64,000 bases of DNA, from contig NZ_CP083952.1 of NCBI RefSeq assembly GCF_006442545.2, forward strand, positions 4,379,501-4,443,500, in the 5' to 3' direction. The notes beneath the pieces were generated by a model, which had not been told where the DNA came from, made no database searches, and saw only the letters and a list, made by a program, of their open reading frames with translations. Shown here in pieces: positions 36,653 to 45,958 of this stretch. The stretch's first letter is position 1; every line of letters begins with the position of its first letter. The position numbers and the translations under genes were made by a program. The stretch comes from Mesorhizobium sp. B2-1-8. GTDB lineage: Bacteria; Pseudomonadota; Alphaproteobacteria; Rhizobiales; Rhizobiaceae.

Positions 36653-37570
36653 ATGACGCCAGAAACCGCCCGCCCTTTCATCGATATCCACGCACCGGTG
36701 GCGCAGGCCCTGGCGGCCGGCCGTGCGGTGGTGGCGCTCGAAAGCACCATCATCACCCATGGCATGCCCTATCCCGACAATGGCGCCATGGCCGCCAATG
36801 TCGAAAAGATCATCAGTGACGGCGGCGCGGTGCCGGCGACGATCGCCGTGATTGGCGGCCGCATCAAGATCGGCCTCTCCGACGGCGAGCGCGAATCGCT
36901 GGCGATGACGGGTGACGCCATGAAGCTGTCGCGTGCCGATCTCGGCTTCGCCGTCGCGCAGGGACGCACGGGCGGCACCACGGTCGCTGCCACGATGATC
37001 GCGGCTGACATGGTCGGGATAAAGGTGTTCGCCACCGGTGGCATCGGCGGCGTGCACAAGGGCGCGGAAAAGAGTTTCGACATCTCGGCCGACCTCGATG
37101 AGCTGGCGCGCACGCCGGTCATCGTCGTCTCGGCCGGCGCCAAGGCGATCCTCGACATCGAGAAGACGCTGGAGGTGCTGGAAACGCGCGGCGTGCCCGT
37201 CATCGGCCATGGCTGCGAGACGATGCCGGCCTTCTGGTCACGGCAGTCGCCGTTCCGTGCGCCGTTGACCCTGCACAAGCCGGAAGACATCGCGCATTTC
37301 TACCAGACGCGCCTGGCTCTGGGGCTCAGCGGCGGCTTGCTGGTCGCCAATCCGGTGCCGGAAAACCATGAAATCCCCGCTGAAGAAATGGCCGGCTACA
37401 TCGAAGCCGCGCAGAAGGCGGCCGAAGCCCTCAACGTCACCGGCAAGGCGGTGACGCCGTTCCTGCTGGGAAAAATCCTCGAGCTCACCGGCGGCCGCAG
37501 CCTGAAGACCAACATCGCGCTGGTCGAGAACAATGCAAGGCTGGCGGCGCGGATAGCGAAGGCGCTGTAG
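36653..37570 (+). CDS. psuG: pseudouridine-5'-phosphate glycosidase
   Basis: The 305-residue enzyme splits pseudouridine 5'-phosphate to uracil and ribose 5-phosphate. Family segments are ALESTIITHGMPYPDN near the N terminus, GRTGGTTVAATMIAADMVGI, GVHKGAEKSFDISADLDEL (in part) and VSAGAKAILDIEKTLE. The ATG at 36653 has GGAG seven bases upstream. It follows the PfkB kinase by 57 bp and completes a pseudouridine catabolic unit. Confidence 0.95.
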   Translation: MTPETARPFIDIHAPVAQALAAGRAVVALESTIITHGMPYPDNGAMAANVEKIISDGGAVPATIAVIGGRIKIGLSDGERESLAMTGDAMKLSRADLGFAVAQGRTGGTTVAATMIAADMVGIKVFATGGIGGVHKGAEKSFDISADLDELARTPVIVVSAGAKAILDIEKTLEVLETRGVPVIGHGCETMPAFWSRQSPFRAPLTLHKPEDIAHFYQTRLALGLSGGLLVANPVPENHEIPAEEMAGYIEAAQKAAEALNVTGKAVTPFLLGKILELTGGRSLKTNIALVENNARLAARIAKAL

Positions 37571-37587
37571 TTTCTCGCGACGAAGGT

Positions 37588-37737
37588 CCCCCTCACCCGG
37601 ATTGCCAAGACCGAATTGCAAAAGAGCAATTCGGGGCAATCCGACCTCTCCCCGAAGGGAGAGGAACTGGCTAGCGCCGATGTCGACCTCTTCTCCCCTC
37701 GGGGAGAAGGTGGCCGCGAAGCGGCCGGATGAGGGGG
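37588..37737. repeat. rhizobial repeat cluster after psuG
   Basis: Several palindromic modules are packed here: a hairpin CCGAATTGC/GCAATTCGG region near 37609-37638, CTCTCCCCGAAGGGAGAGG, and CTTCTCCCCTCGGGGAGAAG followed by GCCGCGAAGCGGC. The last part, with GTGGCC and GATGAGGG, is related to the modules at 7226 and 31073. It separates psuG from the convergent TfoX gene. Confidence 0.85.
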
Positions 37738-37758
37738 CTGCCTCGCGCTCACGGGAAT

Positions 37759-38082
37759 CTACCTCCCGGCGCGGCGCCCCGCCTCATAGGCGCGGCGTGC
37801 CCAGACCGTCATTTCGTCCGGATCGTCGAAAGCGCTGTCGGGAATGCTCCAGTAGGGCATAGCCACCAGCTTGCCGTGGCGCGTGCCGGTGTAGGTCCAC
37901 TGCCGGCAACCCGCGGCTTCGAAGTCGGGCGCGCTTTGCTCGTCGGCTTTCAGCAGCAATTCGCCGCGCAGCACGATGGCGACGATGACGCCGTCGAAAT
38001 AGATGCCCTTGCCGCCGAACAGTTTTCGGATGCTGACCGGACCGAGGCCTTCGAACAGTTCGGCGATGCGTTCATTGTCCAT
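37759..38082 (-). CDS. TfoX/Sxy N-terminal domain protein
   Basis: The 107-residue protein has the TfoX N-terminal pattern: MDNERIAELFEGLGPVSIRK, LFGGKGIYFDGVIVAIVLRG, and GTRHGKLVAMPYWSIPD. It lacks the C-terminal domain of competence regulator Sxy. Stand-alone N-domain proteins are common in rhizobia and have no set role. It is a single gene, divergent from the GFA-family gene. Confidence 0.9.
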   Translation of the reverse strand: MDNERIAELFEGLGPVSIRKLFGGKGIYFDGVIVAIVLRGELLLKADEQSAPDFEAAGCRQWTYTGTRHGKLVAMPYWSIPDSAFDDPDEMTVWARRAYEAGRRAGR

Positions 38083-38173
38083 GCCGCGATCATGTCACCG
38101 GCATTTGGCCTTGTCATCGCCGCAACCAAAATCATGCTGACAGGTTGAGGCTATCCTGTCGGAGTTTTTTGCC

Positions 38174-38671
38174 ATGCCTGTCCTGCTCAAGGGATCCTGC
38201 CGCTGCAACGCCGTGCGTTTCGAAGTGGAAAGCCACACGCCCGTGCCGTTCATGCTGTGCTACTGCTCGATCTGCCGCAAGCAGCAGGGCGGCGGCGGTT
38301 TTGCCATCAATCTCGGCGCCGACAACGCGACGCTGAACATCCGGGGCAAGAGAAACCTTGGCGTCTATCGCGCCGAGATCGAGGACGACGAGCATCCCCA
38401 CTGCGAGATCTCGACCGGCGAGCGCAATTTTTGCCGCAAATGCGGGTCAGCGCTCTGGCTCTACGACCCGACCTGGCCGGAACTGGTGCATCCTTTCGCC
38501 TCGGCGATCGACAGCGACCTGCCGAAGCCGCCCGGAAAGGTGCATCTGATGCTGAAATACAAGGCGAACTGGGTCGAGCCCGATGTCGGGCCGAAGGACA
38601 AGGTGTTCGACGTCTATCCCGAGGAATCGATCGCCGACTGGCACAAGCGGACGAAAATGTGGGTGAAGTAG
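38174..38671 (+). CDS. GFA-family zinc protein
   Basis: The 165-residue protein has the GFA/Mss4-like zinc sites: GSCRCNAVRF near residue 8, LCYCSICRKQQG near 33 and NFCRKCGSALWL near 96. GFA proteins bind zinc and glutathione; the namesake helps formaldehyde detoxification, but many members are uncharacterised. The C-terminal region (DVYPEESIADWHKRTKMW) is conserved in a rhizobial subgroup. It converges on sufA with a repeat in between. Confidence 0.88.
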   Translation: MPVLLKGSCRCNAVRFEVESHTPVPFMLCYCSICRKQQGGGGFAINLGADNATLNIRGKRNLGVYRAEIEDDEHPHCEISTGERNFCRKCGSALWLYDPTWPELVHPFASAIDSDLPKPPGKVHLMLKYKANWVEPDVGPKDKVFDVYPEESIADWHKRTKMWVK

Positions 38672-38684
38672 CGGCAGGTAGATG

Positions 38685-38775
38685 GGGGGCGGCGCCAAAT
38701 TCTGAGAGGCAGGCGCTGCCCCTCATCCGGCCCTTCGGGCCACCTTCTCCCCGCAAACGGGGCGAAGGAAGGCTA
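38685..38775. repeat. rhizobial repeat module
   Basis: The segment contains GGCGCTGCCCCTCATCCGGC, CCTTCGGGCC and CTTCTCCCCGCAAACGGGGCG, a diverged copy of the module at 7226 and 31073. It overlaps the last bases of the sufA gene and separates it from the convergent GFA gene. Confidence 0.8.
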
Positions 38776-39153
38776 GGCCGAAGCGCGCGCCTCGGCCAAG
38801 GCTTTCAGATCGGCTGGCTTCAATTCGACCGATTCGCCGCAGCCGCATGCCGAGCTCTGGTTCGGGTTGCGGAAGGTAAAGCCGGTGCGCAGCGTCGTCT
38901 GCTCGAAATCCATCTCGGTGCCGAACAGGAAAAGGGCGGCCTCCGGCGCGACATAGACGTGGGCGCCGTCGCGCTCGATGTGGTCATCCTTGGCGTTGGG
39001 CTCGGTCACCAGATCGACCGTATATTCCATGCCGGCGCAGCCGCCCTTCTTGATGCCGAGGCGAATGCCGTGCGCACTGTCACGCGTGGCGACGATCTCG
39101 CGCACCCGGTCGGCGGCCTTTTCGGTCATCGTGATGACGGCAAAGCGTCCCAT
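38773..39153 (-). CDS. sufA: iron-sulfur cluster assembly protein SufA
   Basis: The 126-residue A-type carrier has the three conserved cysteines: KKGGCAGMEYTVD (Cys in the first loop) and SACGCGESVEL (CGC near the end). It delivers Fe-S clusters to apoproteins. It starts MGRFAVITMTEKAADRVREI with GGAG before the ATG. It closes the suf operon, after the broken DUF4375 gene. Confidence 0.95.
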   Translation of the reverse strand: MGRFAVITMTEKAADRVREIVATRDSAHGIRLGIKKGGCAGMEYTVDLVTEPNAKDDHIERDGAHVYVAPEAALFLFGTEMDFEQTTLRTGFTFRNPNQSSACGCGESVELKPADLKALAEARASA

Positions 39154-39238
39154 GTCATTCTCCAATTTCGCGCGGGTCCAAGGCCCGTGGATCATTCTCA
39201 CCTAAGATGGTGAACATTTCGGGGCGCTGCAAGCTTGT

Positions 39239-39723
39239 TCACTTTTGCCTGGACAACAACTGCTCGGCTGCGCGCTCCAGAACGGCATGCATTCCTGTCG
39301 CGTGATTATCCTCGGCGGCATAGAATCGATCAGTTGCATCGTCGAATGCCGCCTCTGGCAGTTCGTCCATTCTATCCATCCGTGCCTTGCGAGGGGAAAG
39401 TCCCCACCGAAAACCATCAGCGCACGCGTGGCAGCTTCCGCATGATTCGCTAGGCCAAACGCCTGCATAGCCGGGATAGCTCGCTCGATCGTTATCCCGA
39501 ACGAGTTCTGAAAATATTGATCGAAGCCCCCGTTCATGACGTCGCCATGTAGCAAATCCGCACAGAGGACGTCGGCAACGTCAGACGGGAGTTCGCTCAG
39601 AAATGCATGAAACTCGGTTGCCTTGTCCAAGGCTTGCAGGAATCTGTCACCACCCCAGCGCTGCATTAGTTTCATGGTTGCAGGCGGCACGAATTCGGGA
39701 ACGTTTGTCTCCCATTCCTCCAC
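39239..39723 (-). pseudogene. frameshifted DUF4375 (DMP19-like) protein
   Basis: The N-terminal part (start GTG 39723) has DUF4375 features, including NGGFDQYFQNSFG and ATRALMVFGGDFP. After about 39400 the frame goes off family. In the frame shifted by one base, the sequence continues RMDRMDELPEAAFDDATDRF and YAAEDNHATGMHAVLERAAE then QLLSRQK and stops at 39239. That is the expected C terminus. A one-base loss in the CCCC or GGGG run near 39393-39405 explains this. It is either a real frameshift or a sequencing error. The gene lies between sufT and sufA. Confidence 0.85.
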
Positions 39724-39733
39724 CTGCAGCCCC

Positions 39734-40135
39734 TCAATACCAGCCCACCGCGACCTGCGCCTCTTCGGACATGCGGTCGGGCGTCCAGGGCGGATCGAAG
39801 GTCATGTTGACCTCGACCCCGGACACGCCTTCGACCGCGCCGACGGCGTTCTCGACCCAGCCTGGCATTTCGCCGGCCACCGGGCAGCCGGGCGCGGTCA
39901 ACGTCATGTCGATCTTGACCGATCGGTCGTCCTCGACGTCGATCTTGTAGACGAGGCCGAGCTCGTAGATATCGGCCGGGATTTCCGGGTCGTAGACCGT
40001 CTTCAGCGCCGAGACGATGTCATCGGTCAGCCGCGCCAGTTCATCCGCCGGGATGGCCGAGGCGGATACGACGCTGTTGCCGGCGGTTTCCGGCGTAGCT
40101 TCGGTGGTGGTGCTCACATCATCCATGGTCGTCAC
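39734..40135 (-). CDS. sufT: SUF-system DUF59/MIP18-like assembly protein
   Basis: The 133-residue protein has the DUF59 core LTDDIVSALKTVYDPEIPAD, IYELGLVYKIDV and TLTAPGCPVAGEMPGWVENA with the key Cys. SufT-type proteins help mature Fe-S proteins. The GTG at 40135 overlaps the sufS stop by 4 bp; an ATG at 40126 is an alternative. The N-terminal 30 residues are low-complexity. It belongs to the suf operon. Confidence 0.92.
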   Translation of the reverse strand: MTTMDDVSTTTEATPETAGNSVVSASAIPADELARLTDDIVSALKTVYDPEIPADIYELGLVYKIDVEDDRSVKIDMTLTAPGCPVAGEMPGWVENAVGAVEGVSGVEVNMTFDPPWTPDRMSEEAQVAVGWY

Positions 40136-41376
40136 CCGAAAAACTTGCGCGCTTTTTCAAGCGCCTCTGCCAAAGCGTCGACTTCGGCCCTGGTATTATA
40201 CATGCCGAACGATGCCCTGCATGTGGAGGTTACGCCAAAGCGTTTCAACAGCGGCTGGGCGCAATGGGTGCCGGCACGGACAGCCACGCCTTGCCTGTCT
40301 ATCACCATCGATACGTCATGGGCATGAATGCCTTGCAGTTCGAAGGAGATGATGGCGCCCTTGCCAGGCGCATCGCCGAAGATGCGCAGCGAATTGATGG
40401 CGCGCAGGCGCTCATGGGCATAATTCTTGAGGTCTTCCTCGTGTGCCGCGATGCGCTCACGCCCGACGGAGTCCATGTAGTCGAGCGCGGCGCCCAGTCC
40501 GATCGCCTGGACGATCGGCGGCGTGCCGGCCTCGAAGCGGTGCGGCGGCTCGTTGTAGGTGACGACGTCTTCCGTCACCTCCTCGATCATCTCGCCGCCG
40601 CCCATGAAGGGACGCATGCCGGCGAGAATATCCTTCTTGCCATAAAGCACGCCGATGCCCGAGGGGCCGTAGACCTTGTGGCCGGTGAAGACGAAGAAAT
40701 CGCAATCGAGGTCCTGCACGTCGATGGGCATGTGCACGGCGCTCTGGCTGCCGTCGACCAGCACCGGGATACCGCGCGCATGGGCAATGCGGACGATCTC
40801 CTTGATCGGCGTCACCGTGCCCAGGGCATTCGACATCTGCGTGATGGCAACGAGCTTCGTCTTGTCGGTCAGGCGCTTCTCGAATTCCTCGATGTGGAAG
40901 ACGCCGAGATCGTCGACCGGCACCCAGACCAGCTTGGCGCCCTGGCGCTCGCGGATGAAATGCCACGGAACGATGTTGGAATGGTGCTCCATGATCGACA
41001 GCACGATCTCGTCGCCCTCGCCGATATTGGGCATGCCATAGCCATAGGCGAGGGTGTTGATCGCTGAGGTCGTGTTCGAGGTGAAGACGATGTTGTCGGT
41101 GCTTGGCGCGTTGAGGAAACGGCGCACTGTCTCACGCGCCTTTTCATAGGCATCGGTAGCGGCATTGGAGAGGAAATGCAGGCCGCGATGGACGTTGGCA
41201 TATTCCTGGGAATAGGCATGCTGGATGGTATCGAGCACCACCCGAGGCTTCTGCGCCGAGGCGCCATTGTCGAGATAGACGAGCGGCTTGCCATAGACTT
41301 CGCGCGACAAGATCGGGAAGTCGCGGCGGATCGCCTCGACGTCGTAGAAATCTCCGATCTTGCCTGGAGCGTTCAT
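40132..41376 (-). CDS. sufS: cysteine desulfurase SufS
   Basis: The 414-residue PLP enzyme takes sulfur from cysteine for cluster assembly. It has the PLP lysine in VFTGHKVYGPSGIG and the persulfide Cys in RAGTHCAQPLLKRFG, with the SufS-type (group II) short loop. The ATG at 41376 (MNAPGKIGDFYDVEAIRRDF) was chosen at the family start; an upstream in-frame start gives 9 extra residues. It overlaps sufT by 4 bp. Confidence 0.96.
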   Translation of the reverse strand: MNAPGKIGDFYDVEAIRRDFPILSREVYGKPLVYLDNGASAQKPRVVLDTIQHAYSQEYANVHRGLHFLSNAATDAYEKARETVRRFLNAPSTDNIVFTSNTTSAINTLAYGYGMPNIGEGDEIVLSIMEHHSNIVPWHFIRERQGAKLVWVPVDDLGVFHIEEFEKRLTDKTKLVAITQMSNALGTVTPIKEIVRIAHARGIPVLVDGSQSAVHMPIDVQDLDCDFFVFTGHKVYGPSGIGVLYGKKDILAGMRPFMGGGEMIEEVTEDVVTYNEPPHRFEAGTPPIVQAIGLGAALDYMDSVGRERIAAHEEDLKNYAHERLRAINSLRIFGDAPGKGAIISFELQGIHAHDVSMVIDRQGVAVRAGTHCAQPLLKRFGVTSTCRASFGMYNTRAEVDALAEALEKARKFFG

Positions 41377-41381
41377 CAGGA

Positions 41382-42650
41382 TCACCCGTGCGTCACAAAC
41401 CACTCATCGAGCCGCGCTTCCAGCGCCTCGACGATCGCCTCGTCGTCCAGTTCTTCGATCACCTCGGCGACGAACGCCTTGACCAGCAACCCCCGCGCGC
41501 TCTTTTCGTCGACGCCGCGCGCCATCAGGTAGAACAGATGGTCGTGGTCGATCTCGGTGACCGTCGCGCCATGGCCGCAGACGACGTCGTCGGCGAAGAT
41601 TTCGAGCTCCGGCTTGGTCGAGAACTCGCCGTCGTCGGACAAAAGCAGCGTGTTGCAGGCCATCTTGGCGTTGGTCTTCTGCGCGTATTGGTGGACGTTG
41701 ATGCGGCCCTGGAACACGCCCCGAGCCTTGCCCGTCACCACATTGCGGATGACCTCGGTCGACGTCGTGTGCGGCACCGAATGGTCGAGCACCATGGTGA
41801 CGTCGGTGTGGGTGTCGCCAGCCAGAAGGTTGATGCCGCGCAGCTTGAAATCGGCGCCTTCGCCCGTCGTCTTGACCATGATCTCCTGGCGCACCAGCCT
41901 GCCGCCGGCGTTCATGACGAACAGCGTCAGTTTCGCATCCTTGCCGATATGGGCCTTAAACTGCGCCAGATGCGTTGCCGTCTCCGGCTGCTCCTGGACG
42001 ATCAGCCACGTCACCTCGGCGCCCTCGCCGAGCACCAGCTGGCTGACCGAACTCGTCAGCGCCGCGCCCTCGCCGGCCTGGCGTTCGACGATGACCGCCT
42101 TGGCGCCGGTGCCGACCCGTACCGGCAGGCGCACATGGGTCTGGCCGCCGGCCTGCAGGTTCTGCAGCTCGATCGGCTTTTCCAGCTCCGTGCCATCGGC
42201 GATGTCGACGAAATAGCCGTCGGCGACGAAGGCGGTGTTCAACGCACCGATGGCATCGTCGCTGCCATAGGGATCGAGCCCCGGCGCAATGCTGCCATCG
42301 GTCAGCTTTTCGGACAGGCGCTGGACGCTGACGCCTTCGACGACCGGCGCCTTGGCGCTCGACACCCCGTTCAACAGGCTCAGAACCGTCGAACCGTCGA
42401 CGATTGGCGCGATGGCTTTCGCGGCGGCGGCCGGATCGAAGTCCGGCACCGCATTCAACAGCCGGCGCAGATCGGTGTAATGCCAGGATTCGATGCGCCG
42501 CGTCGGCAGGCCGTGCTTGACCGCCTCGATGGCGTCGTCGCGCTTCAGCATCACCGCGCCGTCGCCCGGCAGCAGCGACAGCCGGTCGCCGAACGCGTCG
42601 ATCAACGCCGTCTCGGCCGGTGTGCGCTGCGGTTGTGTATGCATGTTCAT
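41382..42650 (-). CDS. sufD: Fe-S cluster assembly protein SufD
   Basis: The 422-residue SufD pairs with SufB and SufC in the SufBC2D scaffold. It shows the late SufD/SufB beta-helix pattern (CNTLLLSDDGEFSTKPELEI and CGHGATVTEIDHDHLFYLMA), with the metal-site His and the truncated N terminus typical of SufD. The ATG at 42650 is one of two candidates; 42689, two bases after the sufC stop, gives 13 more residues. It lies between sufC and sufS. Confidence 0.94.
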   Translation of the reverse strand: MNMHTQPQRTPAETALIDAFGDRLSLLPGDGAVMLKRDDAIEAVKHGLPTRRIESWHYTDLRRLLNAVPDFDPAAAAKAIAPIVDGSTVLSLLNGVSSAKAPVVEGVSVQRLSEKLTDGSIAPGLDPYGSDDAIGALNTAFVADGYFVDIADGTELEKPIELQNLQAGGQTHVRLPVRVGTGAKAVIVERQAGEGAALTSSVSQLVLGEGAEVTWLIVQEQPETATHLAQFKAHIGKDAKLTLFVMNAGGRLVRQEIMVKTTGEGADFKLRGINLLAGDTHTDVTMVLDHSVPHTTSTEVIRNVVTGKARGVFQGRINVHQYAQKTNAKMACNTLLLSDDGEFSTKPELEIFADDVVCGHGATVTEIDHDHLFYLMARGVDEKSARGLLVKAFVAEVIEELDDEAIVEALEARLDEWFVTHG

Positions 42651-42690
42651 CAGTGTCGCCCTGTCTTTTGGCACAAAATGACTTGGCATC

Positions 42691-43446
42691 TCACGCGGCT
42701 TCGCCGATCACGCCGGCATAACCGTTGGCCTCGAGGTCGAGCGCCAGCGACTTGTCGCCCGACTTGATGACCTGGCCCCTGTAGAGCACGTGCACGCTGT
42801 CCGGCACGATGTGCTCCAAAAGGCGCTGGTAGTGGGTGATGACGACTATGGCGCGCTCCGGCGAGCGCAGTGCGTTGACGCCGTCCGAGACGATCTTCAG
42901 CGCATCGATGTCGAGACCGGAATCGGTCTCGTCGAGCACGCAGAGCTTTGGCTCAAGCAGCTTCATCTGCAGGATCTCGGCGCGCTTCTTCTCGCCGCCG
43001 GAGAAGCCGACATTGAGCGGCCGCTTCAGCATCGCCATGTCCATGCTGAGCGAGGCGGCTGCCTCCTTCACGCGCTTGAGGAAATCCGGGATCTTCAGCG
43101 GCTCCTCGCCGCGCGCCTTGCGCTGCTCGTTCATGGCCACCTTGAGGAATTCCATGGTCGCGACGCCCGGTATCTCCATCGGATACTGGAAGGCGAGGAA
43201 GATGCCTGATGTGGCGCGTTCGGCCGGGTCCATTTCGAGGATCGACTGGCCGTTGTAGAGAATGTCGCCGTCGGTCACCTCATAGTCCTCGCGGCCGGCG
43301 AGGATGTAGGAGAGCGTCGATTTGCCCGAGCCGTTCGGGCCCATGATGGCCGCGACCTCGCCGGCTTTCACCGTCAGGTCCAGACCACGAATGATCTCGG
43401 TGCCGTCATCGACGATACGGGCGTGCAGGTTCTTGATTTCAAGCAT
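42691..43446 (-). CDS. sufC: Fe-S cluster assembly ATPase SufC
   Basis: The 251-residue ABC-type ATPase powers the SufBC2D complex. It has Walker A GPNGSGKSTLSYIL, the signature FSGGEKKRAEILQM and Walker B VLDETDSGLDID. Its first 56 bp are duplicated 374 bp upstream with only two differences, both silent (see 43737-43820). It follows the small membrane ORFs and precedes sufD. Confidence 0.96.
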   Translation of the reverse strand: MLEIKNLHARIVDDGTEIIRGLDLTVKAGEVAAIMGPNGSGKSTLSYILAGREDYEVTDGDILYNGQSILEMDPAERATSGIFLAFQYPMEIPGVATMEFLKVAMNEQRKARGEEPLKIPDFLKRVKEAAASLSMDMAMLKRPLNVGFSGGEKKRAEILQMKLLEPKLCVLDETDSGLDIDALKIVSDGVNALRSPERAIVVITHYQRLLEHIVPDSVHVLYRGQVIKSGDKSLALDLEANGYAGVIGEAA

Positions 43447-43493
43447 TTTCGTTCTTTCTAGTACACGATACGGCGGTCGATGTTTCTATGCAG

Positions 43494-43640
43494 TCAGTTG
43501 GTTTTGATTTTGAACTGGTGAATTGGCGCCACGTCGTCGCCAGTCAAAGCGTCCGGCTTCTGCCAAACAAGGCACACAGCCAACACGGCGGTGGCCACCC
43601 AGCAAACGAGCCCAACAGCTATCAACTTTCGGCTACGCAT
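43494..43640 (-). CDS. 48-residue single-pass membrane protein
   Basis: The ORF reads MRSRKLIAVGLVCWVATAVL, then AVCLVWQKPDALTGDDVAPI and HQFKIKTN. One clear membrane segment (residues 6-26) is preceded by basic residues. GGAAGGG stands 4-5 bases before the ATG at 43640. It overlaps the 34-residue ORF by 8 bp. I do not recognise it. It lies in the rearranged patch between sufB and sufC and could be a real small protein or leftover sequence. Confidence 0.55.
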   Translation of the reverse strand: MRSRKLIAVGLVCWVATAVLAVCLVWQKPDALTGDDVAPIHQFKIKTN

Positions 43641-43737
43641 TTTTCCCTTCCCTGAAATAGTCGTCGTAGCTGATCGAGTAGTCGATGTGGCGGCGCTGCA
43701 GGATGGTGAACCGCCAGAAGGACAGGCCGAAACTCAT
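43633..43737 (-). pseudogene. 34-codon ORF, likely C-terminal remnant of a membrane protein
   Basis: From ATG 43737 the peptide is MSFGLSFWRFTILQRRHIDY then SISYDDYFREGKNA. Reading upstream in the same frame gives DHPLAGAAVFV, which extends it into a membrane segment until a stop. So it looks like the C terminus of a membrane protein whose front was replaced by sufC sequence. Its start overlaps the stop of the sufC fragment (TGATG). It may still be translated by coupling. Confidence 0.5.
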
Positions 43738-43820
43738 CACGAAAACCGCTGCGCCTGCCAGCGGATGATCTCGGTGCCGTCATCGACGATGCGGGCGTGC
43801 AGGTTTTTGATTTCAAGCAT
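43737..43820 (-). pseudogene. duplicated 5' fragment of sufC
   Basis: The 27-codon ORF begins [20 protein letters not shown], identical to the sufC start, then diverges to WQAQRFS and stops. At DNA level 43765-43820 matches 43391-43446 at 54 of 56 positions. Both differences are silent (CGC/CGT and AAA/AAG). The stop of the upstream 138-residue gene overlaps the ATG here, as it likely once did at sufC itself. Confidence 0.9.
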
Positions 43821-44225
43821 TCTCTTGCTCTATCGTTCCGTTAACTACATATCGCCGGGCTAGGGTAACGGCGACGCCGCTTTCAAGTTCAGCTGCCAAG
43901 TCAAATCGCATAATTCCATCCTCGACGGCGTCGGCGGGATTCGGCCACCTGGTGATTTCAAAAATCTCAGGACCGTAGACTTGGATCATCAACTCCGTGC
44001 CGTCTTCGCGCCCAGCGCTAATTCGGTTGGCTCCGACTTCGATACTGACGGCGACCTTGCTTTCGGCAGCAAAGCTTCGAAGGTAATTTCCAAGCGACGT
44101 TGCCACTTCTCCGCAAATCTGCTCATCGAGTTTGGCCCGATAGTCGTCGGGTAGCTCACCAGAATCCCTGTCAAACTGGTGGACGCGTGCCACCAACGGC
44201 GGACCGTTCTCTGCCTCGTCGTCAC

Positions 44226-44229
<4 letters not shown>
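43813..44229 (-). CDS. 138-residue unknown protein coupled to sufB
   Basis: I do not recognise this acidic soluble protein. It starts [20 protein letters not shown] and has no signal peptide, membrane segment or Cys cluster; the middle ([35 protein letters not shown]) looks like a small alpha-beta fold. Its start overlaps the sufB stop by 4 bp (ATGA), and its stop overlaps the start of the sufC-like fragment. It sits between the two core scaffold genes, which suggests, but does not prove, a role in cluster assembly or its control. Confidence 0.75.
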
Positions 44230-45743
<1,514 letters not shown>

Positions 45744-45926
45744 ATGCGTTCTCCATCCACGCCGGGGTCAAGGCCCGACAGTTTTCAAACTATGGCACCG
45801 CCGATTGGACGCCGAGCAGCGTCCGCGGCAGCGTAAGTTCAATATAGTGCGCCTCGACCGGAAATTCACCCGGCCAGCATGAAACGCACGGCTCTACCAG
45901 GCCGAAGCCCAAATCCGTTTTTCTCA

Positions 45927-45951
45927 AGCATCGGATTTTCGGTCCGATGCT
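45927..45951. repeat. perfect hairpin near the desulfurase gene end
   Basis: AGCATCGGA (45927-45935) and TCCGATGCT (45943-45951) form an exact 9-bp stem with a 7-base loop (TTTTCGG), 7 bp after the desulfurase stop on the minus strand. No T-tract follows on either strand. It resembles a common rhizobial palindrome (GAGCATCGGACCGAAAA) and may stabilise RNA ends or pause transcription. The remainder of 45744-45958 shows no gene. Confidence 0.65.
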
Positions 45952-45958
45952 CAAACCG

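Noticed and set aside
43622..43816. 64-codon frame across the sufB-sufC patch
   Set aside because: It crosses the sufC duplicate in the wrong frame and ignores the better-supported overlapping short ORFs.
45927..45951. Hairpin considered as a terminator of the first desulfurase gene
   Set aside because: No T-tract follows on the minus strand, and sufB lies just downstream in the same operon, so it was listed as a repeat.
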